Of a DNA stretch of 64,000 nucleotides, positions 38,952 through 46,814 are shown piece after piece. The translations under genes and the position numbers were made by a program. This DNA is from Nocardia harenae NBRC 108248 (GTDB taxonomy: Bacteria; Actinomycetota; Actinomycetes; Mycobacteriales; Mycobacteriaceae), in contig NZ_BDBH01000004.1 in the NCBI RefSeq assembly GCF_001612885.1, positions 62,001-126,000 on the forward strand. Direction: 5' to 3'. The stretch's first letter is position 1. The number at the start of each line of letters is the position of its first letter. Under the pieces are notes generated by a model. That model worked only from the letters and a program-made list of their open reading frames with translations, was not told the origin of the DNA and made no database searches.

Positions 38952-39344
38952 TCAAACACCACCCTCGATCCACCCGTGTTGCTCGGCGAACTCGGTGAGC
39001 CGGTCGCGGATCGTGAGGATCTCACCGGCGGTGAGCGCCGGACTCGCCTCGAGCAGCAGTTCCGTCACGAGACGTTTGTGCTCCTCGGCCCCGAGCGGCC
39101 CGGCGGCGCGATCGCGCCGGTGCTGCCGCGGCGCGGGGGTGGGCCCGGCGGCGGTGAGGTTGATCGCCTTCGGCCCGCGGTCACCCTCGGTCATGTCGAA
39201 TTCGAAGACCCTGCCCTGGCGCAGCTCGTCCTCGTCCAGGCCGATGTCGTTCACGTGGACGAAGACGTCGGGGCCGCCGTCCTCGGGGCGGATGAACCCG
39301 AATCCACGTGCGGCGTCGAACGACACCAATTTCCCGATGGCCAC
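38952..39344 (-). CDS. Cold-shock-domain protein with C-terminal extension
   Basis: The 130-residue protein begins with a cold-shock domain (residues 1-65) with RNP1-like GFGFIRP and RNP2-like DVFVHVND, which bind single-stranded nucleic acids. A linker of about 20 residues follows and then an alpha-helical tail of 45 residues (LGAEEHKRLVTELLLEASPA and DRLTEFAEQHGW). This resembles the longer actinobacterial CspB-type proteins rather than the 67-residue CspA. The GTG at 39344 has GAGGAG 7 bases before; a TTG three bases upstream is less well placed. Confidence 0.87.
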   Translation of the reverse strand: MAIGKLVSFDAARGFGFIRPEDGGPDVFVHVNDIGLDEDELRQGRVFEFDMTEGDRGPKAINLTAAGPTPAPRQHRRDRAAGPLGAEEHKRLVTELLLEASPALTAGEILTIRDRLTEFAEQHGWIEGGV

Positions 39345-39438
39345 CAACTCGCTCCTCGCCGTCGCCGTGCGGCCACTGTAGCTCGGGGGGCGGGAGCGGG
39401 CCGGGGGAAAGCCGCCTTCTGTCGGGCGCCGCCGCGGA

Positions 39439-40065
39439 TCAGGGCCGATACAGCGCGCGGTAGGCGGTGATGGTCGCCACCAGGTGGTCGGTCATCTGGT
39501 CCCGGGTGGCCCGCAGCGACCCGTTCAGCCAGGCCGCGAAGACCCCGGCATTGCCGCTGGCCATGGCGACCGCGGCGAGCCTGCGTCGTACCGGATCCGC
39601 GATGTGCGCGAAGAGGTGGTCCTGCAGCAGCCGGGTGAAGGCGGGCATGACCGCGATGGTGGTCTGCCCGAGCCCGGTGCTGGAGTACGGCTCGACCAGG
39701 AAGAGCCGGGACTTGCGCGGGTCGTCGAGCACCTTGTCCACCAGCAGCTCGGAGAGCGCCCGGTCCCTCGACGGGTCGTCGGCGACGGCGAAGGCCGTCA
39801 TCGGCTCCAGGAATTCCTCGGCGACCTGGCGGTACAGCACGTCGAGCAGCTCGTCGCGGCCGGCGAAGCTCTCGTAGAAGTAGCGGTCGGTGAGCCCGGC
39901 CCGGCGGCAGACGGCCCGCATGGTGACCCCGGCGGCGCCGGATTCGCCGATCAGGTCGAGCGCCGCGTCCAGCAGACCGGCGCGGCGGGCCTCCCGGCGC
40001 TCGGTGAGCGTGGTCCCACCCCAGATCCGGGCTCCCGTGTCGTCGGCTGGTCTGTCGGTCTGCAC
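39439..40065 (-). CDS. TetR-family regulator
   Basis: The 208-residue protein has a TetR helix-turn-helix at residues about 22-68 (RRAGLLDAALDLIGESG, then RAVCRRAGLTDRYFYESFAG) and a C-terminal ligand domain. Neighbouring genes give no hint of its target; the gene upstream in the same direction is a 78-residue protein. The ATG at 40065 is accepted as the first in-frame start, about 20 residues before the HTH, which is normal for the family. Confidence 0.88.
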   Translation of the reverse strand: MQTDRPADDTGARIWGGTTLTERREARRAGLLDAALDLIGESGAAGVTMRAVCRRAGLTDRYFYESFAGRDELLDVLYRQVAEEFLEPMTAFAVADDPSRDRALSELLVDKVLDDPRKSRLFLVEPYSSTGLGQTTIAVMPAFTRLLQDHLFAHIADPVRRRLAAVAMASGNAGVFAAWLNGSLRATRDQMTDHLVATITAYRALYRP

Positions 40066-40281
40066 GGCCTCACCCTAGTCGGTGGTGGTCATGGCTCCGG
40101 CCTGCGGCTCCGCGGGTTTCCGGCAAACGGGAATCGACATACCGAACGGAAGGTTTTCGATGAATTGCCGAAATCGCCGGGTCCGTTCTTCCAAGAATAA
40201 AAACCGACCGCCTGGAATTGTTCTAGCCGGGTGAACATCGGAATTCGAGAAAACCGGCACTCGTGCCGAATATCGAAGCGG
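40066..40281. other. Gene-free AT-richer stretch
   Basis: About 216 bases with lower GC than the surroundings lie between the TetR start and the stop of the 78-residue protein. No hairpin, repeat or coding frame is convincing; it must contain the TetR promoter. Confidence 0.4.
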
Positions 40282-40518
40282 TTATTCGTCGTCCAGGCCG
40301 GCTGAGAGATACGCCGCCGCCGCGAGCCACTGCCTGCAGCTGGGGCCGTGCGCGTCGTGCGCCCGCAGCATCTCCCTCGCCTGACGGTAGGTGAGCCCGC
40401 GCGGCTCCGAATTGCAATCCGGCACAGTCGAATCCGGCACCGGGCGCGGAATCTGCGCGCTGATCGCGGTGGCCCCGGCGATCCCTGTCCGGTGGGAGGT
40501 TCGGAATGGCTGGCTCAT
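40282..40518 (-). CDS. Small protein of unknown function, 78 residues
   Basis: Read from ATG 40518 with GAGGGG 9 bases before the start. The C-terminal half has a compact helix pattern (LTYRQAREMLRAHDAHGPSC, then RQWLAAAAYLSAGLDDE) with two cysteines in the protein. I do not recognise the family. It is probably regulated together with the 102-residue gene at 42733: 123 bases upstream of the start is a 22-base box that is 20/22 identical to the box 124 bases upstream of that gene. Confidence 0.6.
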   Translation of the reverse strand: MSQPFRTSHRTGIAGATAISAQIPRPVPDSTVPDCNSEPRGLTYRQAREMLRAHDAHGPSCRQWLAAAAYLSAGLDDE

Positions 40519-40640
40519 CTGGACCGCCCCTCACGTCTGGCTGCGGGAGGCGTCGACACCAGCGGGAACGGCCCGCCGGGCCGAGATGGAGATACCGCGT
40601 GCCTCCCCGACTTTCGAGGTCGAGTTTTACATTCATCGCT

Positions 40641-40662
40641 TACAAATGCAAGTACATCTGTA
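40641..40662 (-). promoter_or_regulatory. TRCAGATG box A, upstream of the 78-residue gene
   Basis: On the minus strand TACAGATG and CATTTGTA form an inverted repeat (7 of 8) around a 6-base spacer. TTGCAT, overlapping the spacer and second arm, can serve as -35, with TAAAAC 16 bases downstream as -10. The box is 123 bases before the start codon. Confidence 0.6.
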
Positions 40663-41056
40663 CGAACGATCGACGTCCGCGACGGTCGGGCTCACCGATC
40701 TTGCTGGTGCCGATCACCGTTGTGCCTCACGCCCTTCCGGCCTCGCCGCCGGTCCGGGAGAAGGGCCGCGCGCGCCGGGCCGGGTGGGGTCGAGGATACC
40801 GGTGCCGTGCCGGGCGGCGCCGTGCCAGAGTTGCCGGATCCGCCACGATCGCGGATCGGTTGCGGCGCGGCGTCTTTGGGTTGGCGCGCGACAGGCAGGG
40901 CACTCCCTGTGGGTGGCGCTGGGAAGCCGGGCCGGTAAGGGCACTTGATCGCGAGATCCGGCCTGGCAGTGGCGACGTGGGGGTAAACGCCAGGTCAACG
41001 ACGTTCCCCGAGACCGCCCCTGACCCCGGCGCCCGTGCTACAGTCCGGACTGTGGG

Positions 41057-41090
41057 TACAGATGCAAGAACGTTTGCGTGTGCATCTGCA
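41057..41090 (+). promoter_or_regulatory. TRCAGATG box B, upstream of the DUF397 gene
   Basis: TACAGATG and CATCTGCA form an inverted repeat (CAGATGCA and TGCATCTG are exact complements) with a shorter nested pair GCAA...TTGC inside. It ends 39 bases before the DUF397 start codon and so overlaps the likely promoter. Confidence 0.6.
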
Positions 41091-41129
41091 AATTCTGGCG
41101 ATCTGTCGTAGGAAAACAGGAGACCGAGA

Positions 41130-41363
41130 ATGTCTGCAACATCGGTGCGTGCAACGGAGCGGCCGGCCGACGACGCGTGGAAGAAGAGCACCTTCAGCAA
41201 TCCGAGCGGGAACTGCGTGGAAGTCGCGGAGACCAGCAACGGCCTGGTGGCGGTGCGCAATTCGCGGGAGCCGGACGGCGCGGTGATCTACTACACCCGC
41301 CCGGAGATCGACGCCTTCGTGCGCGGCGCGAAAGCGGGAGAGTTCGACTATCTCACCGCCTGA
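41130..41363 (+). CDS. DUF397 domain protein
   Basis: The 77-residue protein shows the DUF397 core: WKKSTFSNPSGNCVEVAE near residue 18, LVAVRNSREPDG near 42 and FVRGAKAGEFD near the C-terminus. DUF397 proteins are encoded next to WhiJ-like HTH regulators in Streptomyces and relatives and are thought to modulate them, in toxin-antitoxin-like or anti-regulator fashion. The ATG at 41130 follows CAGGAGACCGAGA. The HTH gene starts 148 bases downstream on the same strand. Confidence 0.92.
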   Translation: MSATSVRATERPADDAWKKSTFSNPSGNCVEVAETSNGLVAVRNSREPDGAVIYYTRPEIDAFVRGAKAGEFDYLTA

Positions 41364-41511
41364 GCGGTAGTATTGGCGATCGGTGCGGTGTGCCCCACGG
41401 CTCGAAGGGTGTTCGGCGAGTAAAGCTGTTCGTGCAAACGAGAAAACAGCGGAAACTCGGAGCGGTGGTGGCACACTGTGGGCTATCCCCGAGTATCGGA
41501 GAAGAACCTCC

Positions 41512-42468
41512 ATGATCGCTGAACCCGACGGCTTCGACGAAACCGACGGCACAACCGGCTCCGGCAGCCTCGACGGCTCCGCGGTCCCCGCATCGGGCGG
41601 CCGCGGCACCCCCGCCCCCGATCGCGGGCCCACCGTGCTGCGCATCGCGCTCGGCGGCCAGCTCCGGAAGCTCCGGGAACACAAGAACATCACGCGTGAG
41701 CAGGCGGGGGATCACATCCGCGGTTCGCACGCGAAGATCAGCAGGCTCGAGCTCGGCCGCACCGGCTTCAAGGAGCGCGACATCCGCGATCTGCTGACGC
41801 TCTACGGCGTCACCGATCGAGCGCAGCGCGACGAATTCCTCGAGCTCGCCCGGCAGGCGAACGAGCCGGGCTGGTGGCACCACTACAACGATCTGCTGCC
41901 CTCGTGGTTCGGCACCTACCTGGGGCTGGAGCAGGCGGCGAGCAAGATCCGCACCTACGAGGCGCACCTCATTCCCGGGCTGCTGCAGACCCCGGACTAC
42001 ACCAGGGCCGTGGTCTCGCTCGGCTACGAGGACGCCAATACCGAACGTCGCGTCGACATGCGGATGCGCAGGCAGGAGATCCTCACCCGCACCGACCCGC
42101 CGGTGGTCTGGGCGGTCGTGGACGAGGCGGCGCTGCACCGCCCGGTCGGTGGCCCGGCCGTGCACCGCGCGCAGATGGAGCACCTGATCGAGCTCGCCGC
42201 GCTGCCCAATGTCACGCTGCAGGTACTGCCCTACACCGCCGGCGAGCACGCCGCGGCGGGCAGCTCGTTCAGCATCCTGCGCTTCGCCGAGCAGGAGCTG
42301 CCCGACGTCGTCTACCTCGAGCACCTGACCAGCGCGCTCTACCTCGACCGCAGGCAGGATCTGGCGCTCTACCTCTCGGTCATGGACCGGCTGAGCGTGC
42401 AGGCCGCGACGCCGGAGGCGTCGCTGAAGCTCTTCGCGGAGTACGCCGAGAAGGTCGACCCGCGGTAG
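41512..42468 (+). CDS. WhiJ-like HTH regulator (XRE HTH plus DUF5753)
   Basis: The 318-residue protein has a disordered 40-residue N-terminus and an XRE helix-turn-helix at about 45-105 (LGGQLRKLREHKNITREQAG, then RGSHAKISRLELGRTGF). The DUF5753 domain follows (GWWHHYNDLLPSWFGTYLGL near 118 and IPGLLQTPDYTRAVV near 155, ending ALYLSVMDRL). It is paired with the DUF397 gene just upstream and is paralogous to the regulator at 49684. The ATG at 41512 has GGAGAAG about 9 bases before. A 17-bp terminator follows. Confidence 0.93.
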   Translation: MIAEPDGFDETDGTTGSGSLDGSAVPASGGRGTPAPDRGPTVLRIALGGQLRKLREHKNITREQAGDHIRGSHAKISRLELGRTGFKERDIRDLLTLYGVTDRAQRDEFLELARQANEPGWWHHYNDLLPSWFGTYLGLEQAASKIRTYEAHLIPGLLQTPDYTRAVVSLGYEDANTERRVDMRMRRQEILTRTDPPVVWAVVDEAALHRPVGGPAVHRAQMEHLIELAALPNVTLQVLPYTAGEHAAAGSSFSILRFAEQELPDVVYLEHLTSALYLDRRQDLALYLSVMDRLSVQAATPEASLKLFAEYAEKVDPR

Positions 42469-42481
42469 GAACCATCCCCAG

Positions 42482-42519
42482 ACCAGCGCCGCACCGGTGA
42501 ATACCGGTGCGGCGCTGGT
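42482..42519 (+). terminator. Perfect 17-bp hairpin after the HTH gene
   Basis: ACCAGCGCCGCACCGGT pairs exactly with ACCGGTGCGGCGCTGGT across the loop GAAT, 13 bases after the stop codon, then GTTCTCG. It ends the DUF397-HTH unit. Confidence 0.85.
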
Positions 42520-42732
42520 GTTCTCGGCCCCGTGCTCGCGCGCGCCGGTGGGGACGCGCGCGGTACGCCGAAGTCCTGTTCGGTTGTGGCCCGCCACCCG
42601 CCGGACCGTTCGTGACGGTGGCCGGGCGGGTGCCGGGCGCGACGGCACCGGCGCGGCGGCGGATCGGCGCCGTCGCGCGCGGATGCGGCGCCCGCCCGCG
42701 CCGGGCTCAGCGAGCCGCGCGGGCGGTGCGGA

Positions 42733-43041
42733 TCACGGCGTCAGGCAGGTGGCGGCGATCCGCCAGAAGGTGTCCGGCTGCAGTGCCTCGACATCCCAGT
42801 CGTCGGAGAGCGCGTGCGCCGTGCTGACGATGCGGTCGATGTCGAAGTCGGCGCGGGTGGCCGCCCCCGTCGATTCGACCGCATGGATGACGAAGGCCGT
42901 CGCGGACTCCCGCGTGCCGATCATCGCTGCCTGTTGCCCGTACCGGGCCGAGAAAGTGCTCATGATCAAACCGTTCGCCGGCCCGTCGGCCAGTGCGATC
43001 CCGGCGGCGCCGTCGCGATCGCCGTGTAGTGGTGGATTCAT
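42733..43041 (-). CDS. Small protein of unknown function, 102 residues
   Basis: Read from ATG 43041, with GGAGG in the leader about 15 bases upstream. No membrane segment or known motif is seen; the sequence has mixed alpha/beta character (SARYGQQAAMIGTRESATAF, then DIDRIVSTAHALSDDWDVEA). It faces the HTH gene's terminator. Its upstream box C, 124 bases from the start, matches box A of the 78-residue gene, so both genes probably answer to the same regulator. An alternative start is the ATG at the MSTFSARYG segment. Confidence 0.6.
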   Translation of the reverse strand: MNPPLHGDRDGAAGIALADGPANGLIMSTFSARYGQQAAMIGTRESATAFVIHAVESTGAATRADFDIDRIVSTAHALSDDWDVEALQPDTFWRIAATCLTP

Positions 43042-43586
43042 TCGATTAACCCCTTACCTCCGACGGCAGTGAACACCCGGCAACAAATCGCCGGCCACTC
43101 CCTGCCGTGGCCTCCCTGTGTCCCCTGTCGTGCGTTGCGCGACCGAGTTTAGGGCTGCCCGCCTTTCAAATGCAAGCACATCTGTACATCCGCCTGACTG
43201 TCGGAAACACCGGCCAAAACGTTACGGACCAGTAATTACGCGTGGTAAAGGGTGGTTGGAGCGCCAGTTTTCGGTGGGCATCCGGGGGCTGCACCACGAG
43301 TCTTTCAGATCTGCGAATCCCGCGCCGGAGGCAGCTGTGGCCGTAAATATTCCGGTTGAGAACCGGCGGACTCTGCGTATTCGCCGGTCCGGCCCGGTTT
43401 GCCTGTGAAGCTCATTCGGGAATCGAGTTATTCGGACGGGTGACCAGTTGCCTGTGGCGCTCGGTATCCGGTATTCCTCCCCGCCGTGCCGGGTGCGCGC
43501 CCGGGCCAATTGCCGGGAATGGCGGCAGGCCTTTCCGCTTTATTTGCCGGGAGAAAGCCGGGCGCGCACCGACGGCTATTTCGGAG
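43042..43586. other. 545-base AT-richer region without a gene, carrying box C
   Basis: Lower GC than the rest of the window. Apart from the box at 43165-43186 I see no coding frame with natural composition, no repeat and no RNA gene. It could be the scar of an insertion or deletion. Confidence 0.5.
43165..43186 (-). promoter_or_regulatory. TRCAGATG box C, upstream of the 102-residue gene
   Basis: This 22-base box differs from box A at only 2 positions. On the minus strand TACAGATG is followed by TTGCAT as likely -35 and, 18 bases further, TAAACT as -10. It lies 124 bases before the start codon. Confidence 0.6.
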
Positions 43587-44240
43587 TTACCGGAGCGCGG
43601 CGAGCGCCGCCGCGATCGGAGTTTCCCCGGCGACCACTTCCAGGGTTGCTCCGGCCGTTTCCGGGGCGTCCAGCAGCGCCAGCAGCACCGCCGCGACATC
43701 GGCGCGCGGAATGTCGGAGCGGCCGACCCGTTGCCCGATCGTGACCGAGCCGGTGGCCGGGTCGTCGGTGAGCCGGCCCGGCCGCAGCACGGTCCAGTCC
43801 AGGTCGCGGTCGCGCAGATCCTGCTCGGCCTGGGTCTTGGCGTCCAGGTAGGCGCGCCACACCTCGTCGGTGCCCGCGGGCGCGGGCTCGCCGGCGCCCA
43901 TGGCCGAGATCTGCAGAAAGCGGCGCACGCCGACGGCCTCGGCGGCGGTGGCGGCCATCACCGAGCCGTCCCGGTCCACGGTGTACTTGCGCGCGGCGCC
44001 GCTGCCCGGCCCCGCGCCCGCCGCGAAGACCACGGCGTCGGCGCCCGCCAGCGCGGCGGCGAGTTCATCGGGGCCGGTGTTCTCCACATCGAGCAGCACC
44101 GGCCGGGCGCCGGTGGCGGCCACCTCGGCCTCGTGCGCCGGATTGCGGATCAGCGCCACCGGCTCGTCGCCGCGCTCGCTGAGCAGCCCCGCCAGCAGCA
44201 GGGCGATCTTGCCGTGTCCACCCACCAGGACGACACGCAT
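43587..44240 (-). CDS. NAD(P)-binding SDR-like protein (atypical, NmrA/YwnB type)
   Basis: The 217-residue protein has an N-terminal cofactor motif VVLVGGHGKIALLLAGLLSE and the atypical-SDR blocks ADAVVFAAGAGPGSG near residue 70, RRFLQISAMGAG near 105, the YLDAKTQAEQDLR Tyr-x3-Lys motif near 135 and WTVLRPGRLTDDPATG near 150. Members of this group act as reductases, epimerases or redox sensors; the substrate is unknown. The ATG at 44240 is at the start of the Rossmann motif, as usual. It is followed upstream by a DUF2599 lipoprotein gene in the same direction, 39 bases away. Confidence 0.9.
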   Translation of the reverse strand: MRVVLVGGHGKIALLLAGLLSERGDEPVALIRNPAHEAEVAATGARPVLLDVENTGPDELAAALAGADAVVFAAGAGPGSGAARKYTVDRDGSVMAATAAEAVGVRRFLQISAMGAGEPAPAGTDEVWRAYLDAKTQAEQDLRDRDLDWTVLRPGRLTDDPATGSVTIGQRVGRSDIPRADVAAVLLALLDAPETAGATLEVVAGETPIAAALAALR

Positions 44241-44279
44241 GGTGATCTCCTTCCGGTTCGCTTCGCCCGGCGCCGGAGA

Positions 44280-44795
44280 TCAGCGCTCCGGGCCGCCGGG
44301 ATTACAGGCCGCCTGCACCACCGCGTCGTAGCCGACGGCCGGACGCCAGGGTTCCAGATTCCAGCTCGGCTTGGTGGGAGCGGCCAGCCGCGCCCATACC
44401 CAGTGGCAGCGGAACTGGTCGTACATGCCGGGGGTGTCGGCGTCCGGTGCGCCGGTGAGAATCTCCAGCCAGGCGCGGTTCTCGGCGCCGGGGAAGGGGG
44501 TGCGGCGCCCGGCCTCGGTGGGGAAGACCAGCAGCCGGGCGCCGTCCTGGCCCGCGGTCCACTCGGTGCGGTCGATGAGCGGCAGGCCGGCGTAGGGGTC
44601 GACGGTGGGCAGCCCGGCCGCGGTCAGCTCGGGGGCGGGACGGGGCAGCGTGCTGCTGGTACTCGGCGTTGCCGTCGGGGCCGGCGCCGTCGTTGTGGTC
44701 GGAACGGCGGCGGCCGGTTCGTCCGCACCGCACCCCGCCGTGAGCGCGACGGCGGCCGAGACCGCCGCGAATACTCCGCTTACCCGCCTCGACAC
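44280..44795 (-). CDS. DUF2599 lipoprotein
   Basis: The 171-residue protein starts at GTG 44795, 8 bases after GGGGAGG. It has a lipoprotein signal peptide ending LTAGC, a threonine/proline linker and a DUF2599 domain (LLVFPTEAGRRTPFPG, then MYDQFRCHWVWARL and PSWNLEPWRPAVGYDAVV, ending CNPGG). DUF2599 proteins are secreted or surface-exposed in mycolate-bearing bacteria, function unknown. The two conserved cysteines of the domain probably form a disulfide. An ATG eight codons upstream (44819) is possible but would lengthen the signal peptide's N-region. Confidence 0.85.
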   Translation of the reverse strand: MSRRVSGVFAAVSAAVALTAGCGADEPAAAVPTTTTAPAPTATPSTSSTLPRPAPELTAAGLPTVDPYAGLPLIDRTEWTAGQDGARLLVFPTEAGRRTPFPGAENRAWLEILTGAPDADTPGMYDQFRCHWVWARLAAPTKPSWNLEPWRPAVGYDAVVQAACNPGGPER

Positions 44796-44842
44796 GCTCC
44801 GGTCCTCCCCGTTCGGCACCCGGCGAGCCTAGCGGGTGCGGG

Positions 44843-45091
44843 TCAGTGCCAGAGCGAGCGGCAGGGCAGCCTGCCCAGCTCGGGGCGCACCTTGCCGTCC
44901 ACGGTCACGGTGAGCCCGGCCTGCACCGCGGCGGAGGTGAACTCCCATGCCTCGGTGTGCGTGGCCGCGTACTCCAGGACCAGCAGATCGTCCGGGCTCG
45001 GGCCGTCGAAGTAGACGGTGATCCGGCGGGTGGGAACCTCCTCGGTGCCGACGAGTGGGTAGCGGGCCGTGCTGGTGACCGTGCTGTCCAT
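44843..45091 (-). CDS. Small protein of unknown function, 82 residues
   Basis: Starts at ATG 45091, 8 bases after AAGGAG. The sequence has a beta-strand-rich pattern (RRITVYFDGPSPDDLLVLEY, then GLTVTVDGKVRPELG) without membrane segment or known motif. I do not recognise the family. It ends 47 bases before the DUF2599 start on the same strand and may be cotranscribed with it. Confidence 0.6.
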   Translation of the reverse strand: MDSTVTSTARYPLVGTEEVPTRRITVYFDGPSPDDLLVLEYAATHTEAWEFTSAAVQAGLTVTVDGKVRPELGRLPCRSLWH

Positions 45092-45373
45092 GACGCCGTC
45101 TCCTTTCCGGCGCCGGAATGCGACGCCGCCCCTCGACGGTAAATCCAGCACCATGGCCGGGAACATGTTCCGTCGCGGGGCTTGGACAACTCACAGCCCC
45201 CTCCGGGGCCGGTGTGGCGTTCTCACGAGGGGGACCAGCGGGGACCCACGTCCGGTTCACAGCGAAACCGCCCGGTGGTTGTGACGTGTCGGTATGTTGT
45301 CATCGCGCTCGTCGGACCGGGGTCTTTGCGAACAGTGATGGTCGGTAGCTCGTAGCCAAAGAAGGGCGGAGCC
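45092..45373. promoter_or_regulatory. Divergent region before the first lipase gene
   Basis: 282 bases between a minus-strand small gene and the lipase. It must hold both promoters. TATGTT near 45292 could be a -10, but no matching -35 is evident. The lipase ribosome site is GAAGGGCGGAG just before 45374. Confidence 0.3.
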
Positions 45374-46600
45374 ATGGGTCGTACGCGGGTCGTTCTGCGG
45401 GGATCGCGAAGACGGTTGGTGGTGCTCGCCGCCCTCGCCATCGGGCTGGCGCCCGCGGCGCCGCCGGGCACCGCCGCCCCGCTCTACCCCGATCCCGACC
45501 CCGACCCCTTCTACTCCGCCCCCGCCGACATCGCCGAGCTGGCGCCGGGCGACGTGATCGCGGTGCGGCCGATGCCCGCCCTGCCCGCCTTCCCGGCGAC
45601 CGCGGTGACGGTGGTGCGCTTCCGCTCCACCAGCTCGGAGGGCGCGCCCATCGCGGCGACCACCACCGTGCTCACCCCGCGCGGGCACCGGCCGGACGGG
45701 CCGCTGCTCTCCTACCAGCACATCATCAACGGCCTCGGTGCCGAGTGCTCGGTCTCCCGGGTGCTCTACACCTCGGACCCCGATCTCACCGTGAAGGAGG
45801 CGCCCGCGCTGAACCTCGCGCTGGCCAGGGGCTGGAGCGTCGCGCTTCCCGATCACCTGGGCCCCAACTTCGCCTACGGCGCCGCCAAGCTCGGCGGCAT
45901 GATCACCCTGGACGGCATCCGCGCGGTCAGGCAGGTCGGCGAGCTCGGTGTCGGCGGCTCGCCGGTGACGATGGCCGGGTACTCCGGCGGCGGCATGGCC
46001 ACCGCGTGGGCGGCGGCGCTCGCCCCGCGCTACGCGCCGGAGCTGGAGATCGCGGGCGCCGCGCTCGGCGGGGTGCCGATGAACCTGGTGTCGATGATGG
46101 AGCGGCTCGGCTTCGCCGCGCACCCGGTCTTCGGGCTGGCGCTGGCCGCGGGGCTCGGGCTGGAGCGCGAGTACCCGGACCGATTCCCGCTCAGCGAGCA
46201 GCTCAACGACCGCGGCCTGGCGGCGCGCGCGGTCATGGCCAACAGCTGCACCAACGGCATCATCGCCGCGGGCGCGGGCCGCGGCGTCATGGACTTCGCC
46301 CGCACCACCTCCATGATCGGCAGCCCCACCGCCCGCGCGGTGGTGGAGGAGAACAGCCTCGAGCTCTACGACGGCGTCCCGGACATGCCGATCTACGAAT
46401 GGCATTCGCCGATCGACGGGCTCATCCCGATCGACGCCATCGTGCAGACCGATCGGCGCTGGTGCGCGGCGGGCACCCCGCTGCAGGCCGAGCTCACCCC
46501 GGTGCCCGATCACCTCACCGCCGCGGTGCTCGGCGTGCCCGGCGCCCTCACCTGGCTGGAGGGCCGCTTCCGGGGAGATCCGGCGCCGAGCAACTGCTGA
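45374..46600 (+). CDS. Secreted LIP-family lipase/esterase 1
   Basis: The 408-residue protein starts with an arginine-rich signal peptide cut near residue 35 (TAAPLYPDPD). The LIP-family (PF03583-type) alpha/beta hydrolase follows: SYQHIINGLGAECS near residue 115, VALPDHLGPNFAYG near 155, the nucleophile AGYSGGGMATAWAAALAP near 200, an acid in WHSPIDGLIP near 343 and a histidine in PVPDHLTAAV near 380. Relatives hydrolyse triglycerides or simple esters outside the cell. A paralogue of the same family follows 214 bases downstream, so this is a tandem pair. Confidence 0.92.
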   Translation: MGRTRVVLRGSRRRLVVLAALAIGLAPAAPPGTAAPLYPDPDPDPFYSAPADIAELAPGDVIAVRPMPALPAFPATAVTVVRFRSTSSEGAPIAATTTVLTPRGHRPDGPLLSYQHIINGLGAECSVSRVLYTSDPDLTVKEAPALNLALARGWSVALPDHLGPNFAYGAAKLGGMITLDGIRAVRQVGELGVGGSPVTMAGYSGGGMATAWAAALAPRYAPELEIAGAALGGVPMNLVSMMERLGFAAHPVFGLALAAGLGLEREYPDRFPLSEQLNDRGLAARAVMANSCTNGIIAAGAGRGVMDFARTTSMIGSPTARAVVEENSLELYDGVPDMPIYEWHSPIDGLIPIDAIVQTDRRWCAAGTPLQAELTPVPDHLTAAVLGVPGALTWLEGRFRGDPAPSNC

Positions 46601-46814
46601 GGCGTGACAAACGGGTCGCGAGATTGTCTCGGCGCCCGGTTTCCGATTGCGAATCGGCGACGCACCCCCAACGGAACGAATACACGCACCTGCGAGCAAC
46701 CTTCGTCCCCCACACTGATCTCCCTGGCCTCGGTGCCGGAGGGGGGATTTCGGGGGCCGGAGTCCGCACTTCTCCGATGCCGTGGCAACGCCACCGCACC
46801 CGGGGATGTGTGCC

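Larger units (their letters stand above)
40519..41129. other. 611-base region without a gene, carrying two TRCAGATG boxes
   Basis: Open frames exist on all strands but have shuffled arginine/proline-rich composition, mutually overlapping, with no family resemblance. The two ends are promoter regions (boxes at 40641-40662 and 41057-41090). The GC-rich middle (40700-41000) holds nothing that I can name and could be a decayed gene. Confidence 0.5.

Noticed and set aside
40506..41111. Plus-strand frame of 201 codons in the region before DUF397
   Set aside because: No ribosome site, arginine/proline-rich shuffled composition, and it crosses two promoter boxes.
41418..41450. CTGTTCGTGCAAACG before the first HTH gene as a fifth TRCAGATG box
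   Set aside because: It shares CTGTTCGTGCA with the flank of box D but lacks the CAGATG core, so I did not count it.
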